Shown: positions 34,889 through 44,875, counted from the first letter of the stretch. The stretch: 64,000 nucleotides of DNA from Paenibacillus albicereus (GCF_012676905.1 NZ_CP051428.1:4275001-4339000), one strand, 5' to 3'. Notes: a model not told the origin generated them from the letters alone. A program made the numbers and translations.

Positions 34889-34962
34889 TCGCCTTGCTCC
34901 CTCTCGACGGCATTATCATTATTCCAGTAAAAATCTACAATTACCAACATTTGCACACGGTC

Positions 34963-34992
34963 ATTATAAGACGGGCTCATGAACCTAGTCAA
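34963..34992 (-). promoter_or_regulatory. Near-consensus SigA promoter of the DUF5317 operon
   Basis: On the minus strand TTGACT (34987-34992) and TATAAT (34963-34968) are 18 bp apart. Transcription would start near 34956, about 65 bp before the DUF5317 ATG. Confidence 0.85.
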
Positions 34993-35051
34993 TATGATCT
35001 AAGTAGCATATCCTAGGAAGAGTTGCACAATGGTCCTATTGACTTCAGCGT

Positions 35052-35083
35052 AAAAAGCCGCCTTTTTGTCGAAAAAAGCGGCT
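35052..35083 (-). terminator. Terminator of the sugar ABC transporter operon
   Basis: AGCCGC (35056-35061) pairs with GCGGCT (35078-35083); after one mismatch, TTTTT pairs with AAAAA around a GTCG loop. The minus strand then reads TTTTTACG. It lies about 100 bp beyond the last permease stop. Confidence 0.85.
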
Positions 35084-35185
35084 GATTTATGATCGGAAAG
35101 ACCCAAAGTCATGTGATTAAGCGCATGGCACATTAAAAATGCCTAAGCGATTAAATCCATTTCCTAACAGATGAAAAAGGTCGAA

Positions 35186-36064
35186 TCATCCCTTAACGGC
35201 GCCGGCGGTCATGCCTTTCATGATCTGTTCCTGGAAGATGAGATAGGCGATGATCGTCGGCAGCACGGCGATGGCCATCGCGCCCATCGTCAGGCTGTAG
35301 TCCGTGCCGAAGCCGTCGGAGAACAGCGACAGGCTGAGCGGGAGCGTCTTGAGCGCTTGCGAGTTGATGAACACGAGCGCGAACGCGAAGTCGTTCCAGA
35401 ACCGCAGGAAGGCGAGGATGGCGACGGTCGCCAGCGCCGGCTTGCACAGCGGCAGGATCATGCGGAAGAAGACGCCCCACCAGCCGTTGCCGTCGATCAG
35501 CGCCGCCTCCTCGATCTCCCGCGGGATGGACGACAGATAGGCGATGACGACGAAGATCGCGATCGGCAGCTCGAAGGCGGTATACGGCAGGATGAGCGCG
35601 GCGTACGTGTCGAGCATCCCGATCTTGTTCATGAAGATGAACAGCGGCACGAGCGTGCTGTGGATCGGCACGAGCATGCCGATGACGAACAGCCCCAGCG
35701 CCAGCTTGTGCAGGCGGAACTGGAAGCGCGAGAGCACGTAGGCGGCCAGCGTCCCGAGCAGCAGCGTCAGGGCGACCGAAATCGAAGTGACAATGGCGGA
35801 GTTGAGCATGGCTCTCCCCATGTTGCCGAGGTCCCAGGCGCGGGTGATGTTGGTGAAGATCCACTCGCTCGGCAGCGAGTACGGACGGGCGAAGAAGTCC
35901 TCATTTGTCTTCATGGCGCTGATGAACAGCCAGTACAGCGGATACAGCGTGCCTGCCGCGTAGAGCAGCAGCACCAGCTTGAGCGCTCCGCCGCCGATGA
36001 GGCGGCGCAGCCGGCTCCGCTGGCCGCCGGCGATGTCGGCGTGCGGCGCGGTGGTCGTTTTCAC
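35186..36064 (-). CDS. Carbohydrate ABC transporter permease, MalG/AraQ type
   Basis: A permease of about 292 residues with six membrane helices and the ATPase-docking EAA loop EEAALIDGNGWWGVFFRMILPL. The start TLYPLYWLFISAMKTNEDFF and the C-terminal IMKGMTAGAVKG are typical of the carbohydrate importer family. The GTG at 36064 is favoured because the SD (GAGGGGA) lies 8-10 nt before it; another GTG at 36073 touches the SD. It is the last gene of binding protein, permease, permease; no ATPase is encoded, so a shared MsmX-type ATPase is expected. Confidence 0.92.
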   Translation of the reverse strand: MKTTTAPHADIAGGQRSRLRRLIGGGALKLVLLLYAAGTLYPLYWLFISAMKTNEDFFARPYSLPSEWIFTNITRAWDLGNMGRAMLNSAIVTSISVALTLLLGTLAAYVLSRFQFRLHKLALGLFVIGMLVPIHSTLVPLFIFMNKIGMLDTYAALILPYTAFELPIAIFVVIAYLSSIPREIEEAALIDGNGWWGVFFRMILPLCKPALATVAILAFLRFWNDFAFALVFINSQALKTLPLSLSLFSDGFGTDYSLTMGAMAIAVLPTIIAYLIFQEQIMKGMTAGAVKG

Positions 36065-36083
36065 AGTCGGCACTCCCCTCTCG

Positions 36084-36959
36084 TCAGCTCGATTTGCGGC
36101 GGGTGACCGCCATGTTCAGTCCGATCAGCAGCAGGCTGATGAGCAGGATCATCGTGGAGACGGCCGATCCATAGCCGTAGCGGTAGACGGCGAACGTGCT
36201 GTTGTACATATAGGTGGCGAGCAGCTCGGTCGACTTGGCCGGTCCGCCGCCGGTCATGACGATGACGTGGTCGAATGCCTTGAGGCTGCCCGCGATGCAC
36301 AGCACGATCGTGACGACGACGGTGCCCCAGATCATCGGCAGCGTGACGCTGACGAGCTTGCGCCAGCCGGTCGCCCCGTCGATGGCCGAGGCGTCGTGGA
36401 TCTCCGAGGAGATGTTCTGCAGCGCGGCGATGAAGATGATGAGGTACGGCCCGATGTTGCTCCAGTTGATCGGGATCGATACGGCGTACATGTTGAGCTT
36501 CGGATTGGACAGCCACGCCTGCGTCCAGCTCTCGAGGCCGAGCAAGGTGAGCGCCTGGTTCAGCAGGCCGAACTGATAGTTGTAGATATAGCCCCAGATC
36601 ATGCCGATGACGACGGTGGACAGCACCATCGGCATGAACAGCGCGGAGCGGATCAGCCGGTTGAACCAGGTGTTCGCCGTCAGGAGCAGCGCCCCGGCCA
36701 GCGCGATCGGGATCTGCCCGACGATGGCGGAAACGACGAGGATCAGGTTGTTGCGCAGAGCCCGCCAGAAGACGGGGTCCTGCAGCATCTCCCGGTAGTT
36801 GCCGAGGCCGATGAACTTGGCGTCGCCCATGCCTTTCCACTGGAAGAAGCCGTAGTAGATCGACCAGAGGATCGGCAGGACCGCGAATAGGACGAAGATC
36901 AGCAAAGCGGGCAGCAGGGCGATCAGGATGAAGCGGTTGCTGCGAAGCGATGAGGGCAT
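36084..36959 (-). CDS. Carbohydrate ABC transporter permease, MalF/UgpA type
   Basis: A 291-residue permease with six membrane helices. It has LPILWSIYYGFFQWKGMG and FIGLGNYREMLQDPVFW near the N-terminus and the EAA loop HDASAIDGATGWRKLVSVTLP. It is the partner of the downstream MalG-type permease, 20 bp apart. The 94-bp gap to the binding-protein gene holds a GC-rich dyad (near 36982-37017) without a T-tract, often seen where the binding protein must be made in excess. Confidence 0.92.
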   Translation of the reverse strand: MPSSLRSNRFILIALLPALLIFVLFAVLPILWSIYYGFFQWKGMGDAKFIGLGNYREMLQDPVFWRALRNNLILVVSAIVGQIPIALAGALLLTANTWFNRLIRSALFMPMVLSTVVIGMIWGYIYNYQFGLLNQALTLLGLESWTQAWLSNPKLNMYAVSIPINWSNIGPYLIIFIAALQNISSEIHDASAIDGATGWRKLVSVTLPMIWGTVVVTIVLCIAGSLKAFDHVIVMTGGGPAKSTELLATYMYNSTFAVYRYGYGSAVSTMILLISLLLIGLNMAVTRRKSS

Positions 36960-37053
36960 GGCGGATTCGCCTCCTTAGGAGAAGGAGACCCTCCCCGCGA
37001 AGCGCGGAGCGGATCTCCCGGATGTGGCAGAGGGACGGACGTTGGTCTTGCGC

Positions 37054-38391
37054 TTACGGGTTGAGCGAGCGGGCTTGCGCGTCCTGCAGGTTTTTGGCGA
37101 CTGCGTCCGGGGCTGCGCCCATCATGATTTCCTGCAGGCCGTTGTTGATCGCCTCGCCGGCTTCGGCGGACAGGTACGCGTCATAGACCGGCGTGATGCC
37201 GACCGTCTTGACGAGCTCGAACGCCTTGTAATAGAGGGAAGTGACCTTCGCTTGATCGACGTCGGTCTTGTACATGACCATCGAGTTGCTCTCGGCGATC
37301 GCCTTCTGCGCGTCCGGACCGCTGATCGCGTAGATCAGATCGAATGCCGCCTGCTTGCGGTCGCCCTCGACCTTCTTGCTGAGCGCGAAGCCTGCGCCCG
37401 GGCCGCCGGAAATGGTGTTCGGATCGCCTTTGCCGTTCGGGATAGCCGGCAGCACGGTCACTTCGATCTTCTTGAGCGTGTCCTCCGGGGTCGTAGCCAG
37501 GTTCGTCAGCGTCCATGCGCCGCTGACCATCATCGCGGCCTTGCCTTGAACGAACACCTGCTCCGCTTGCGTGTTGTCGATCGTGTTGGCGCCTTTGTCG
37601 AACGCCTCCGCGTCGACGAGCTGCTTGAAGTAGCCGAGCGCTTCGACGAACGGCGCATCGGTGAAGGCCGCTCCGTCCTGGGCGACGGCTTTCTTGAACC
37701 AGTCGGTGCCGGTGACGCGGTCCGCGAGCGAGCCGAGAATCGTCGACTGCGCGACCCAAGGCGCCTTGTTGCCGAGCGCGATCGGCGTGATGCCGGCTTT
37801 GTTGAACGTCTCGACGGCCGCCATCAGCTCGTCCCAGGTTTTCGGAACGGAGACGTTATGCTGCTGGAACAGCTCCGTGTTGTAATACAGGAAGGATGTG
37901 GCCGACATCGCGAGCGGCGCCGTGTAGGTCGCGCCTTCGAACGTGGAGCCGTCGAACGCTCCCGGAAGGAAGCTTCCCTTCCACTCCGGCTGGGCGTCCA
38001 GCAGCTCTTGAACCGGCTGCACGAGGCCCGATTCCTGGAAGCCCTTGATATGGCTGCCCGCGTAGGAAAGGAATACGTCCGGCATCTCGTCGGCTGCAGC
38101 GACGGTGCTCAGCCGCTGGCGATAGCCGTCGACCGGAATGGCCTGGGCATCCAGCTCGATCTCCGGATGAGCCGCGGCGAATTCGTCGATCTTGGCGCGA
38201 ACCGTCTTGGCGCGGGCGTCGTCGCCGGCGAAGTTGTGCCACAGCGTCAGCTTGACTTTGCCTCCGCCGCCGGATCCGGAATCGTTCGTGGAAGCGCCGC
38301 CATTTTCTTCCGCTCCGTTGCCGCACGCGCTCAGCAGCGCCATCGCCATTACGGAAGCCAGTGCCGTCTTGCCGAATCTGTTCTTGTACAT
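37054..38391 (-). CDS. Sugar ABC transporter substrate-binding lipoprotein
   Basis: A 445-residue family-1 extracellular binding protein. The signal peptide MYKNRFGKTALASVMAMAL ends in lipobox LSAC (C23), followed by a Gly/Asn/Ser linker and the mature start VKLTLWHNFAGDDARAKTV, typical of oligosaccharide-binding proteins. It directs the two downstream permeases. The sugar is unknown, but the YesM/YesN pair upstream suggests plant- or polysaccharide-derived oligosaccharides, as in other Paenibacillaceae loci. Confidence 0.93.
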   Translation of the reverse strand: MYKNRFGKTALASVMAMALLSACGNGAEENGGASTNDSGSGGGGKVKLTLWHNFAGDDARAKTVRAKIDEFAAAHPEIELDAQAIPVDGYRQRLSTVAAADEMPDVFLSYAGSHIKGFQESGLVQPVQELLDAQPEWKGSFLPGAFDGSTFEGATYTAPLAMSATSFLYYNTELFQQHNVSVPKTWDELMAAVETFNKAGITPIALGNKAPWVAQSTILGSLADRVTGTDWFKKAVAQDGAAFTDAPFVEALGYFKQLVDAEAFDKGANTIDNTQAEQVFVQGKAAMMVSGAWTLTNLATTPEDTLKKIEVTVLPAIPNGKGDPNTISGGPGAGFALSKKVEGDRKQAAFDLIYAISGPDAQKAIAESNSMVMYKTDVDQAKVTSLYYKAFELVKTVGITPVYDAYLSAEAGEAINNGLQEIMMGAAPDAVAKNLQDAQARSLNP

Positions 38392-38426
38392 GCTCGCATC
38401 CCCCTGTCCTGAATTGCTTTCAGTAT

Positions 38427-38476
38427 AATAAAACCCCCGCTCCCGCCGCAGGGGAGATCCTTCGGGAGGAGGGGGG
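38427..38476 (-). terminator. Terminator-like hairpin after the response regulator gene
   Basis: Left arm CCCCCGCTCCCG (38434-38445) pairs with CGGGAGGAGGGGG (38463-38475) with small mismatches, and the minus strand continues GTTTTATTATACT. It begins at the regulator stop codon and may let only part of the transcription pass to the binding-protein gene 36 bp beyond. Confidence 0.65.
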
Positions 38477-40114
38477 TCATCGTTCGTGAAGCTGGCGGTA
38501 TTCGGTCGGCGTCAGCCCCGTGTCCGCCTTGAACAGCTTGTTGAAATACTTCGCGTCCTCGTAGCCGACCTCCGAGGCGATGCTCGCGACCTTGGCCGGC
38601 GTCTGCAGCAGCAGCTCCCTGGCCCGCTCGAGCCGCTCGCGCGTGACGAACTCGAGGTACGTCTGCCCGGTCTCGCGCTTGAACAGCTCGCTCAGGTAGG
38701 TCGGGTTCATCGGCAGGCTGCGGGCGACCTGCTGCAAGGTCAGGCTCTCGCCGAGATGGGCGCGAATGTACTCCGCCGCCTGGCGGACGGCGGAGTGGCC
38801 TCCGCGCCCCTGCTCCGCCCAGCGGCGCGAGAGCAGGCGCAGCTCGGCAATCAGCGCCTCGCGCGGGCGCTCCTCGAGCTCCGCGGGCGACGCGCCTTCC
38901 GGCATCGGCGGCAGCTCCCGCCCGATGGACGCGGCCGAGCGCTCGAGCGAGCGCCGAGCGGCCGCGAGCAGCGAGTACAGCCACGCGGTCATCGTGGCCG
39001 GAGTCGCTTGCGCGTCGCCCTGCGCCAGCTCCAGCAGCGCGTCGGCGCCGCGCTCCAGCTCGTCTTCGCCGCCCGCCTGCAGCAGCCGGATCAGGCCGCG
39101 CTCCTCCTCCGGCGTGCAGACGGGGCGCATGCCGGTCCGTCCGGCGACGTCATCGTGGCAGACGAGACCCGAGCGCGCCGCCAGATGGCGGAAGGCGAAC
39201 GCATGGAACGCGGTCTGCCGCGCCCGGCCGAGGCCGCTCCAATCCGCGGCCGCCTCGCCGCAGGCGGCGAACGCCGGCCGGCCGCGCTCGGCCAGGCGGC
39301 GCAGCCCCGCCCGCAGCAGCGGCTGCAGCTGCTGCGGCGTCTCGACGGCGGCCGCCGCCAGCCAGCCGGCGCGCGCGTCCGGCACGACGGGGCAGCCGAG
39401 CGAGGCCGCGAGCGCGACGGCGTCGGCCGGCTCTTCCGCCGGCGAAGGCGTCCGCTCGCCCGCCGCTGCGGCACGGGCGGCGGCTACGGCGCGCGCCACC
39501 GACGCCTCGACGCGGCCGGGCGCGAGCGCGCCGTCCGCGCTCGGCGCGGGCAGCTCGGCCGCCGCCAGCCGCCATAGCTGCAGCTGCCGGCCGCGTCCGA
39601 CTCCGGAGAGCTGCGGATAGGCCGCGATCGCCCGGCGCAGCAGCTCCTCGTCCGGCTCGCCGCTGCCGAGCATCAGCCGCGAAAGCAGCTGCTCGCGGTA
39701 AGCCGCCGACTCCCGCGCGCTCGTCTGCGCGCGCCGCTTGCGCTCCTGCCAGCGCAGCCGGGCGCGATCGGCTGCTTCGAGGATTTCGCCGGGGCGGCTC
39801 GTCTTGAGCAGATACTCGCTGACGCCCTCCCGCACCGCCTGCTGCGCGTACGCGAACTCGTCGTAGCCGGACAGCACGATGATGTCGAGCTCCGGATAGT
39901 CGCGCAGCGCCTGGGCCGCGAGCTCCAGCCCTGACGCCCCCGTCATGCAGATGTCCGTCAGGATGAGGTCGGGCCGCTCCAGCGGCAGGCGCAGCAGCGC
40001 CTCCTCCGCGGACGCCGCCGGCTCCAGCAGCTCGAAGCCGCGCTCCTTCCAGGGCAGCACGGTGCTGAGGCCCGTACGGATGATGACTTCGTCGTCGACG
40101 ATCAGTACCTTCAT
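38477..40114 (-). CDS. YesN-like response regulator, AraC-type DNA binding
   Basis: A 545-residue response regulator: receiver domain (1-120) with VDDE and phospho-acceptor D54 (LILTDICMTGA), a long Ala/Arg-rich linker domain, and an AraC-type double helix-turn-helix (about 445-545) with SLTLQQVARSLPMNPTYLSE and a second ASEVGYEDAKYFNKLFK. It should activate the adjacent sugar transporter on a signal from the kinase. ATG 40114 overlaps the kinase stop by 4 bp. Upstream open frame belongs to the kinase gene in another frame. Confidence 0.93.
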   Translation of the reverse strand: MKVLIVDDEVIIRTGLSTVLPWKERGFELLEPAASAEEALLRLPLERPDLILTDICMTGASGLELAAQALRDYPELDIIVLSGYDEFAYAQQAVREGVSEYLLKTSRPGEILEAADRARLRWQERKRRAQTSARESAAYREQLLSRLMLGSGEPDEELLRRAIAAYPQLSGVGRGRQLQLWRLAAAELPAPSADGALAPGRVEASVARAVAAARAAAAGERTPSPAEEPADAVALAASLGCPVVPDARAGWLAAAAVETPQQLQPLLRAGLRRLAERGRPAFAACGEAAADWSGLGRARQTAFHAFAFRHLAARSGLVCHDDVAGRTGMRPVCTPEEERGLIRLLQAGGEDELERGADALLELAQGDAQATPATMTAWLYSLLAAARRSLERSAASIGRELPPMPEGASPAELEERPREALIAELRLLSRRWAEQGRGGHSAVRQAAEYIRAHLGESLTLQQVARSLPMNPTYLSELFKRETGQTYLEFVTRERLERARELLLQTPAKVASIASEVGYEDAKYFNKLFKADTGLTPTEYRQLHER

Positions 40115-41895
40115 GCTTCTCCCTCCTTGCTTGGCTCCGGCAGCCGGAAGCTGACGGTCGTCCCGATGCCCGGCGCGCTGTCCAGATGCAGCCCCGCCTC
40201 CGGCCCGTAGTGCAGCAACAGCCGGTTGTGCACGTTGCGCAGCCCGTAGCTGCCGTAGTCGCCTCCGGTGTCGGCGTCGAGTCCCGGCAGCATGCGCCTG
40301 CCGAGCAGCGTGCGGAGCGCGTCCAGCTTGGCCTCCGGAATGCCGACGCCGTTGTCGCGCACGATGAAGCGGATCGCGCCTTCGTCCGGCTCGGCCTCGA
40401 CCTCGATGCGGCCCAGCTCCGGCCGCTTGAGGATGCCGTGCAGCAGCGCGTTCTCGATGAGCGGCTGCAGCAGCAGCTTGAGCATCGGCCGCTCCAGCAG
40501 CTCCTCGGACACGGAGGCGGCGAGCTCGAAGCGGTCCGGATAGCGGATCGACTGCACTTTGACATAGCTGTCCACATGGCTGAATTCCTGCGCCACCGTG
40601 CAGTACTCGCGCCCCTTGTTGAGGCTGAACCGCAGGAAGTCGCTGAGCGCGCCGACCATCTCGGCCGTACGCCCGTCCTGGTTCATGAGCGCCATCCATT
40701 GCACGGACGACAGCGTATTATAGAGGAAATGCGGGTTGATCTGCGCCTGCAGCGCCAGCAGGTCCGCCTCCTTCTTGAGCGATTCGCTGCGCTTGACCTC
40801 CTCCGTCAGGTTGGCGATCTTGGCGCTGAGCCGGTTGTAGCTGATGACGAGCTGTCCGACCTCGTCGATCGTCGTCACCGGCAGCACCGGCAGCGGCTCG
40901 TCGGGATGGGCGTGCCGGAGCTGGCGCGTGAGCGAGCTGAGCGGCCCCGTCACCTTGCGCACGATGAAGCCGACGACGACGATGACGAACAGCAGCGCGA
41001 TGCAGACGGCGATCGCCGCCAGCGTCAGGAAGTAGCGGTTTTGCGAACGGTACTCCTCGAACGGAATGACGCCGGCGAGCTTCCAGTCCGCGCTGTTGAG
41101 GGAACGATAGAGAATCGTCGAGCGGCCGTCTCCTTCGCCGTACGTCAGCGAGCCCCCGTCCCCCGCCATCGCCGGCAAGCCGGGCAGATAGTCGGTGATC
41201 GGGCGGTTGAGCTCCCACTGCGGAGGACCGGCCATGATCCGGTTGTCGGCGTCCAGCAGCACGACCGAGCCGGAGCCTTGCAGCTCCGACTGCCGCAGCT
41301 GGCGGGCGATGATCGACTGGTCGAGGCTGATGCGGAGGATGCCGATCGGCTTGTCGAATTTTTTCGTGCTGCGGATCGGGCGCGAGAGCGTGAGCACCTG
41401 ATGGCTTTCGAGGGAGCTGTCCTGACGGTAGACGGTCGACCAGAACTTGCGGGCGGGATCGTAGTGCTCCGGGTCCTCGGCCCGCAGCACGTCCAGCCCC
41501 GAGCTGACGACGGAACGGATGCTGTAGGCGGCGCGGCCGTCGTTGCTTTCAATGACGATGTTGCTGATGTACGGCTTGGAAAAAGCCAGGTCGGTCAGGA
41601 AGCTGATGATCGAGGTCTGCTTGCGGAGGTCGGACTGCCGGGCCTGCAGGTCCTGCTGCACGTTCTCGTTGCCGATCAAAAACAAGGACATGTTCTCCAC
41701 GTCGCGGACCATGTTGTCGAGGTAAGCCTGGAGCAGATCCAGCGTCTTCATGCCCTCGGTCTTGGCCTTCTCTTCCGATAGGCCTTCCGCGATGGAATAG
41801 GAAAGAAGCCCGAGCGAAAAAAGGGGGACGAGCACCGCCAAAATCGTAAGGAGCGACAGCTTATGCTTGAGCGAGCGACCGAGCCAATTTTCCAT
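40111..41895 (-). CDS. YesM-like sensor histidine kinase
   Basis: A 594-residue membrane kinase. Two membrane helices (about 13-34 and 287-312) bracket an extracellular Cache-like sensor; a HAMP domain follows, then the His_kinase domain with the phosphorylated H389 in LQAQINPHFLYNTLSSVQW and an HATPase domain (LLQPLIENALLHG, DNGVGIP, DYGSYGLRN). ATG 41895 follows AGGAGG by 7 nt. It likely senses an extracellular saccharide or the loaded binding protein and controls the downstream transporter. Confidence 0.94.
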   Translation of the reverse strand: MENWLGRSLKHKLSLLTILAVLVPLFSLGLLSYSIAEGLSEEKAKTEGMKTLDLLQAYLDNMVRDVENMSLFLIGNENVQQDLQARQSDLRKQTSIISFLTDLAFSKPYISNIVIESNDGRAAYSIRSVVSSGLDVLRAEDPEHYDPARKFWSTVYRQDSSLESHQVLTLSRPIRSTKKFDKPIGILRISLDQSIIARQLRQSELQGSGSVVLLDADNRIMAGPPQWELNRPITDYLPGLPAMAGDGGSLTYGEGDGRSTILYRSLNSADWKLAGVIPFEEYRSQNRYFLTLAAIAVCIALLFVIVVVGFIVRKVTGPLSSLTRQLRHAHPDEPLPVLPVTTIDEVGQLVISYNRLSAKIANLTEEVKRSESLKKEADLLALQAQINPHFLYNTLSSVQWMALMNQDGRTAEMVGALSDFLRFSLNKGREYCTVAQEFSHVDSYVKVQSIRYPDRFELAASVSEELLERPMLKLLLQPLIENALLHGILKRPELGRIEVEAEPDEGAIRFIVRDNGVGIPEAKLDALRTLLGRRMLPGLDADTGGDYGSYGLRNVHNRLLLHYGPEAGLHLDSAPGIGTTVSFRLPEPSKEGEA

Positions 41896-41939
41896 CGGGA
41901 TGCCTCCTGCTGAAAACCTAAGATGCGGATAAGCTTCAT

Positions 41940-42590
<651 letters not shown>

Positions 42591-42823
42591 TGAAGGCAGT
42601 CCGGACCCCTTCAACTAGCGAAGGACCCTCCCTGCGAGGCATGAAGGCGGTCCGGACTCCTTCAACTAGCGATGGACGCCACCCTGCGAGGCATGAAGGC
42701 AGTCCGGACCCCTTCAACTAGCGATGGACGCTCCCATGTGAAGCATGAAGGTAGTCCGGACTCGTTCAACTAGCGATGGACGCCACCCTGCGAAGCATGA
42801 AGGCAGTCCGGACCCCTTCCGCG
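42591..42823. repeat. Five-unit 51/52-bp array with the same palindromic core (array 2)
   Basis: Units start at 42591, 42642, 42693, 42745 and 42797. Each begins with the same 26-bp core as array 1 (ATGAAGG to CCTTCAAC, centred on AGTCCGGACY), but the spacer differs: TAGCGATGGACGCCACCCTG in its typical form. One unit has G for A in the core (GGTCCGGACT), another CGTTC for CCTTC, and the last core runs into unrelated sequence. Periods are 51, 51, 52 and 52 bp. Confidence 0.95.
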
Positions 42824-42865
42824 CAAGCGCAGCAGCCGGTCGATGAGGCCGCATCCGGCGAACGG

Positions 42866-42894
42866 CAAAAAGGAGCAAGCTAGGCCTGCTCCTT
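42866..42894 (-). terminator. Terminator of the glycosyltransferase gene
   Basis: An 8-bp stem (AAGGAGCA 42870-42877 with TGCTCCTT 42887-42894) is followed by TTTTT on the minus strand, about 50 bp after the glycosyltransferase stop. Confidence 0.8.
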
Positions 42895-42941
42895 CGTTCC
42901 GGTCGTTGCCACCGCGCAGTGCCGCGGCCATCGGCCGCGCC

Positions 42942-44192
42942 TCAAGCCTGCGCCACGGCAGCGGCGGAGGCTTGCAGCGCGGCGCCGCCGACAACGGCCG
43001 CGGCGACCGCAGCGTCCAGCGCGGGCGCCTCCGCAGCCGTCGGAGCGCTGCGGGCATCCCGCAGCTCCAGGATCGCCTCGAGCGCGCGGCGAGCGCCGGC
43101 GACCGGCTTATGGCGCTGGGCGTTGCGGCGCAGCCGGTCGCGCAGCGCCCCATGCACGAGCACCGCGCGCAACTGATCCATCAGCTCCGCGCGGCTGCCC
43201 GCTTCCAAGGCCGCGCCGAGGCCGGCCAGATAAGCGGAGTTCTCCTGCTCCTGCCCCGGAATCGGCTTGAACAGGATCATCGGCAGCTCCTGCGAGAGCG
43301 CCTCGGAAACCGTCAGTCCGCCCGGCTTGGTGACCATGACGTCGGCCGCCGCCATCAGCTCGTGCACGTACGGCACGTAGCCCAGCACGAGGATGCGATG
43401 CCCGCCGCAGGCGCCCGGCAGCCGATCCTCCAGCTGGCGGCGCAGCCGCTCGTTGCGTCCGCAGACGATGACGAACTGCGCGCTCGGCAGTCCGCCCTGC
43501 TCCTCGACGAGGCGCATGACGCTGCGTCCGATCAGGCCGTCGCCGCCGCCCATGACGAGGATCGTCGGCAGCTGCGGGTCGAGGCCGTGCTTGCGCCGCA
43601 GCTCCGCGCGGTCATGGCGCTGGCCGAACTGTCGGCGCACGGGGATGCCCGTCGCGACGACGCGCGACGGCGACACCCCGCTTGCGATGAGCGCCTCGCG
43701 GATCGGCTCGGCGCCGACGATGTAGCGGTCGGTGCCGGGATGGATCCAGTAGCTGTGCCGGGCGTAGTCGGTGAGCACGGTGACGGTCGGCACGCGCGTC
43801 AGACGGCTGAGCCGCAGATGGGACATCGCAGCTGCCGCAGCCGGGAACGTGCAGACGACGACCGTCGGCCGCAGCTGCTCGAGCAGCTGCAGCATGCGCT
43901 CCGTGCGGAACGTGCGCAGCTGCTTGAACAGCAGGGACAGCCGATTGTCCTCGCGCGTCGCCCGGTACAGGACGCCGTACGCCGACGGCATTCCCTTGAT
44001 GCCCTGCATGTAGCAGAAGCGGCCGACCGAATGGAGCTTCGGATGCGTCCATTTCATATAGTCCACGACCGTCACCTCGGCGCCGGGGGCGGCTCCCGCG
44101 GCCGCCTCCGCGATCGCCCGCGCGGCCTGGTTGTGGCCTTCGCCCAGCGTCCCGGTCAGGACAAGAATTCGATGCTGGCTGCTCGCGTGCAC
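42942..44192 (-). CDS. UgtP/MGDG synthase-like glycosyltransferase
   Basis: A 416-residue GT28-type enzyme. The N-terminal half follows the monogalactosyldiacylglycerol synthase domain (LTGTLGEGHNQAARAIAEA and VVDYMKWTHPKLHSVGR); the C-terminal half has the nucleotide-sugar motif MVTKPGGLTVSEALSQELPM. UgtP-like enzymes add glucose or galactose to diacylglycerol to make glycolipid anchors and membrane lipids. The GTG at 44192 follows AGGAGG by 8 nt; the frame is open for over 150 more codons upstream without similarity. The C-terminal 40 residues are Ala-rich and probably disordered. Confidence 0.86.
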   Translation of the reverse strand: MHASSQHRILVLTGTLGEGHNQAARAIAEAAAGAAPGAEVTVVDYMKWTHPKLHSVGRFCYMQGIKGMPSAYGVLYRATREDNRLSLLFKQLRTFRTERMLQLLEQLRPTVVVCTFPAAAAAMSHLRLSRLTRVPTVTVLTDYARHSYWIHPGTDRYIVGAEPIREALIASGVSPSRVVATGIPVRRQFGQRHDRAELRRKHGLDPQLPTILVMGGGDGLIGRSVMRLVEEQGGLPSAQFVIVCGRNERLRRQLEDRLPGACGGHRILVLGYVPYVHELMAAADVMVTKPGGLTVSEALSQELPMILFKPIPGQEQENSAYLAGLGAALEAGSRAELMDQLRAVLVHGALRDRLRRNAQRHKPVAGARRALEAILELRDARSAPTAAEAPALDAAVAAAVVGGAALQASAAAVAQA

Positions 44193-44410
44193 GTACGCTT
44201 CCTCCTCTGGCTGCGGCCGCCCTGCCGGAGACTTTCCCCGGAGCCTGGAGCGGCTCGCTACGATATACATACGGGACAAGGGCGAGAAATAGTCTGCGAA
44301 GCTTTCCGCCGCCACATGATGTACGATTGTTCCTGAAGAAAAGCTTACCTTGGCGGGCGTGCCTCCGCCTTCGGGCCGCAGCCGGTTCTTGTACCTGGAC
44401 CTAAGGCGGG

Positions 44411-44875
44411 CTACTCCTCCAGCCGAGGTCCCTCGAAGCGCCGGATCGCCTCGCGCGCCCGCTCGGGGATCGGCGTCGGACGGCCGCCTGCGGTGTCGAT
44501 CAGGACGATCGCGCCGCGGCCGGAGGCCTTGAGCTTGCCGTCCACCGTCAGCGCGTAGTGGATGTCGATCGACGAGCGGCCGAGGCGCGCCGTCTTGACA
44601 TGCAGGCGCAGGGCGTCCTTGAGATAAATCTGATCCAGGTATTGGCACTCCAGGTCGGCGACGACGGATACGTTCTTCTGGCTGAATAAATCTTCCGTCA
44701 GTTCCAAATTCTCGAAGTACTCGATCCTTCCCTGCTCGAAGTACATGAAATAGCTCACATTATTGACATGCCCCAGCATGTCCGTCTCGCAATAGCGGAT
44801 CTTCAGCGGAATCGAAAACGAAAACGAGTCCAGCCATGCTTGCCGGTCCTCTCCCATGAATGCGCCCTTGCTCAT
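44411..44875 (-). CDS. 4HBT-family acyl-CoA thioesterase
   Basis: A 154-residue hotdog-fold protein with the family motif IRYCETDMLGHVNNVSYFMYFEQGR, in which Asp acts near the active site, and LECQYLDQIYLKDALRLHV. It hydrolyses acyl-CoA thioesters; chain-length preference is unknown. ATG 44875 follows AAAGGAG by 9 nt. It is divergent from the DUF1989 gene and separated from the glycosyltransferase by about 200 bp in which I see no clear promoter or gene. Confidence 0.85.
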   Translation of the reverse strand: MSKGAFMGEDRQAWLDSFSFSIPLKIRYCETDMLGHVNNVSYFMYFEQGRIEYFENLELTEDLFSQKNVSVVADLECQYLDQIYLKDALRLHVKTARLGRSSIDIHYALTVDGKLKASGRGAIVLIDTAGGRPTPIPERAREAIRRFEGPRLEE

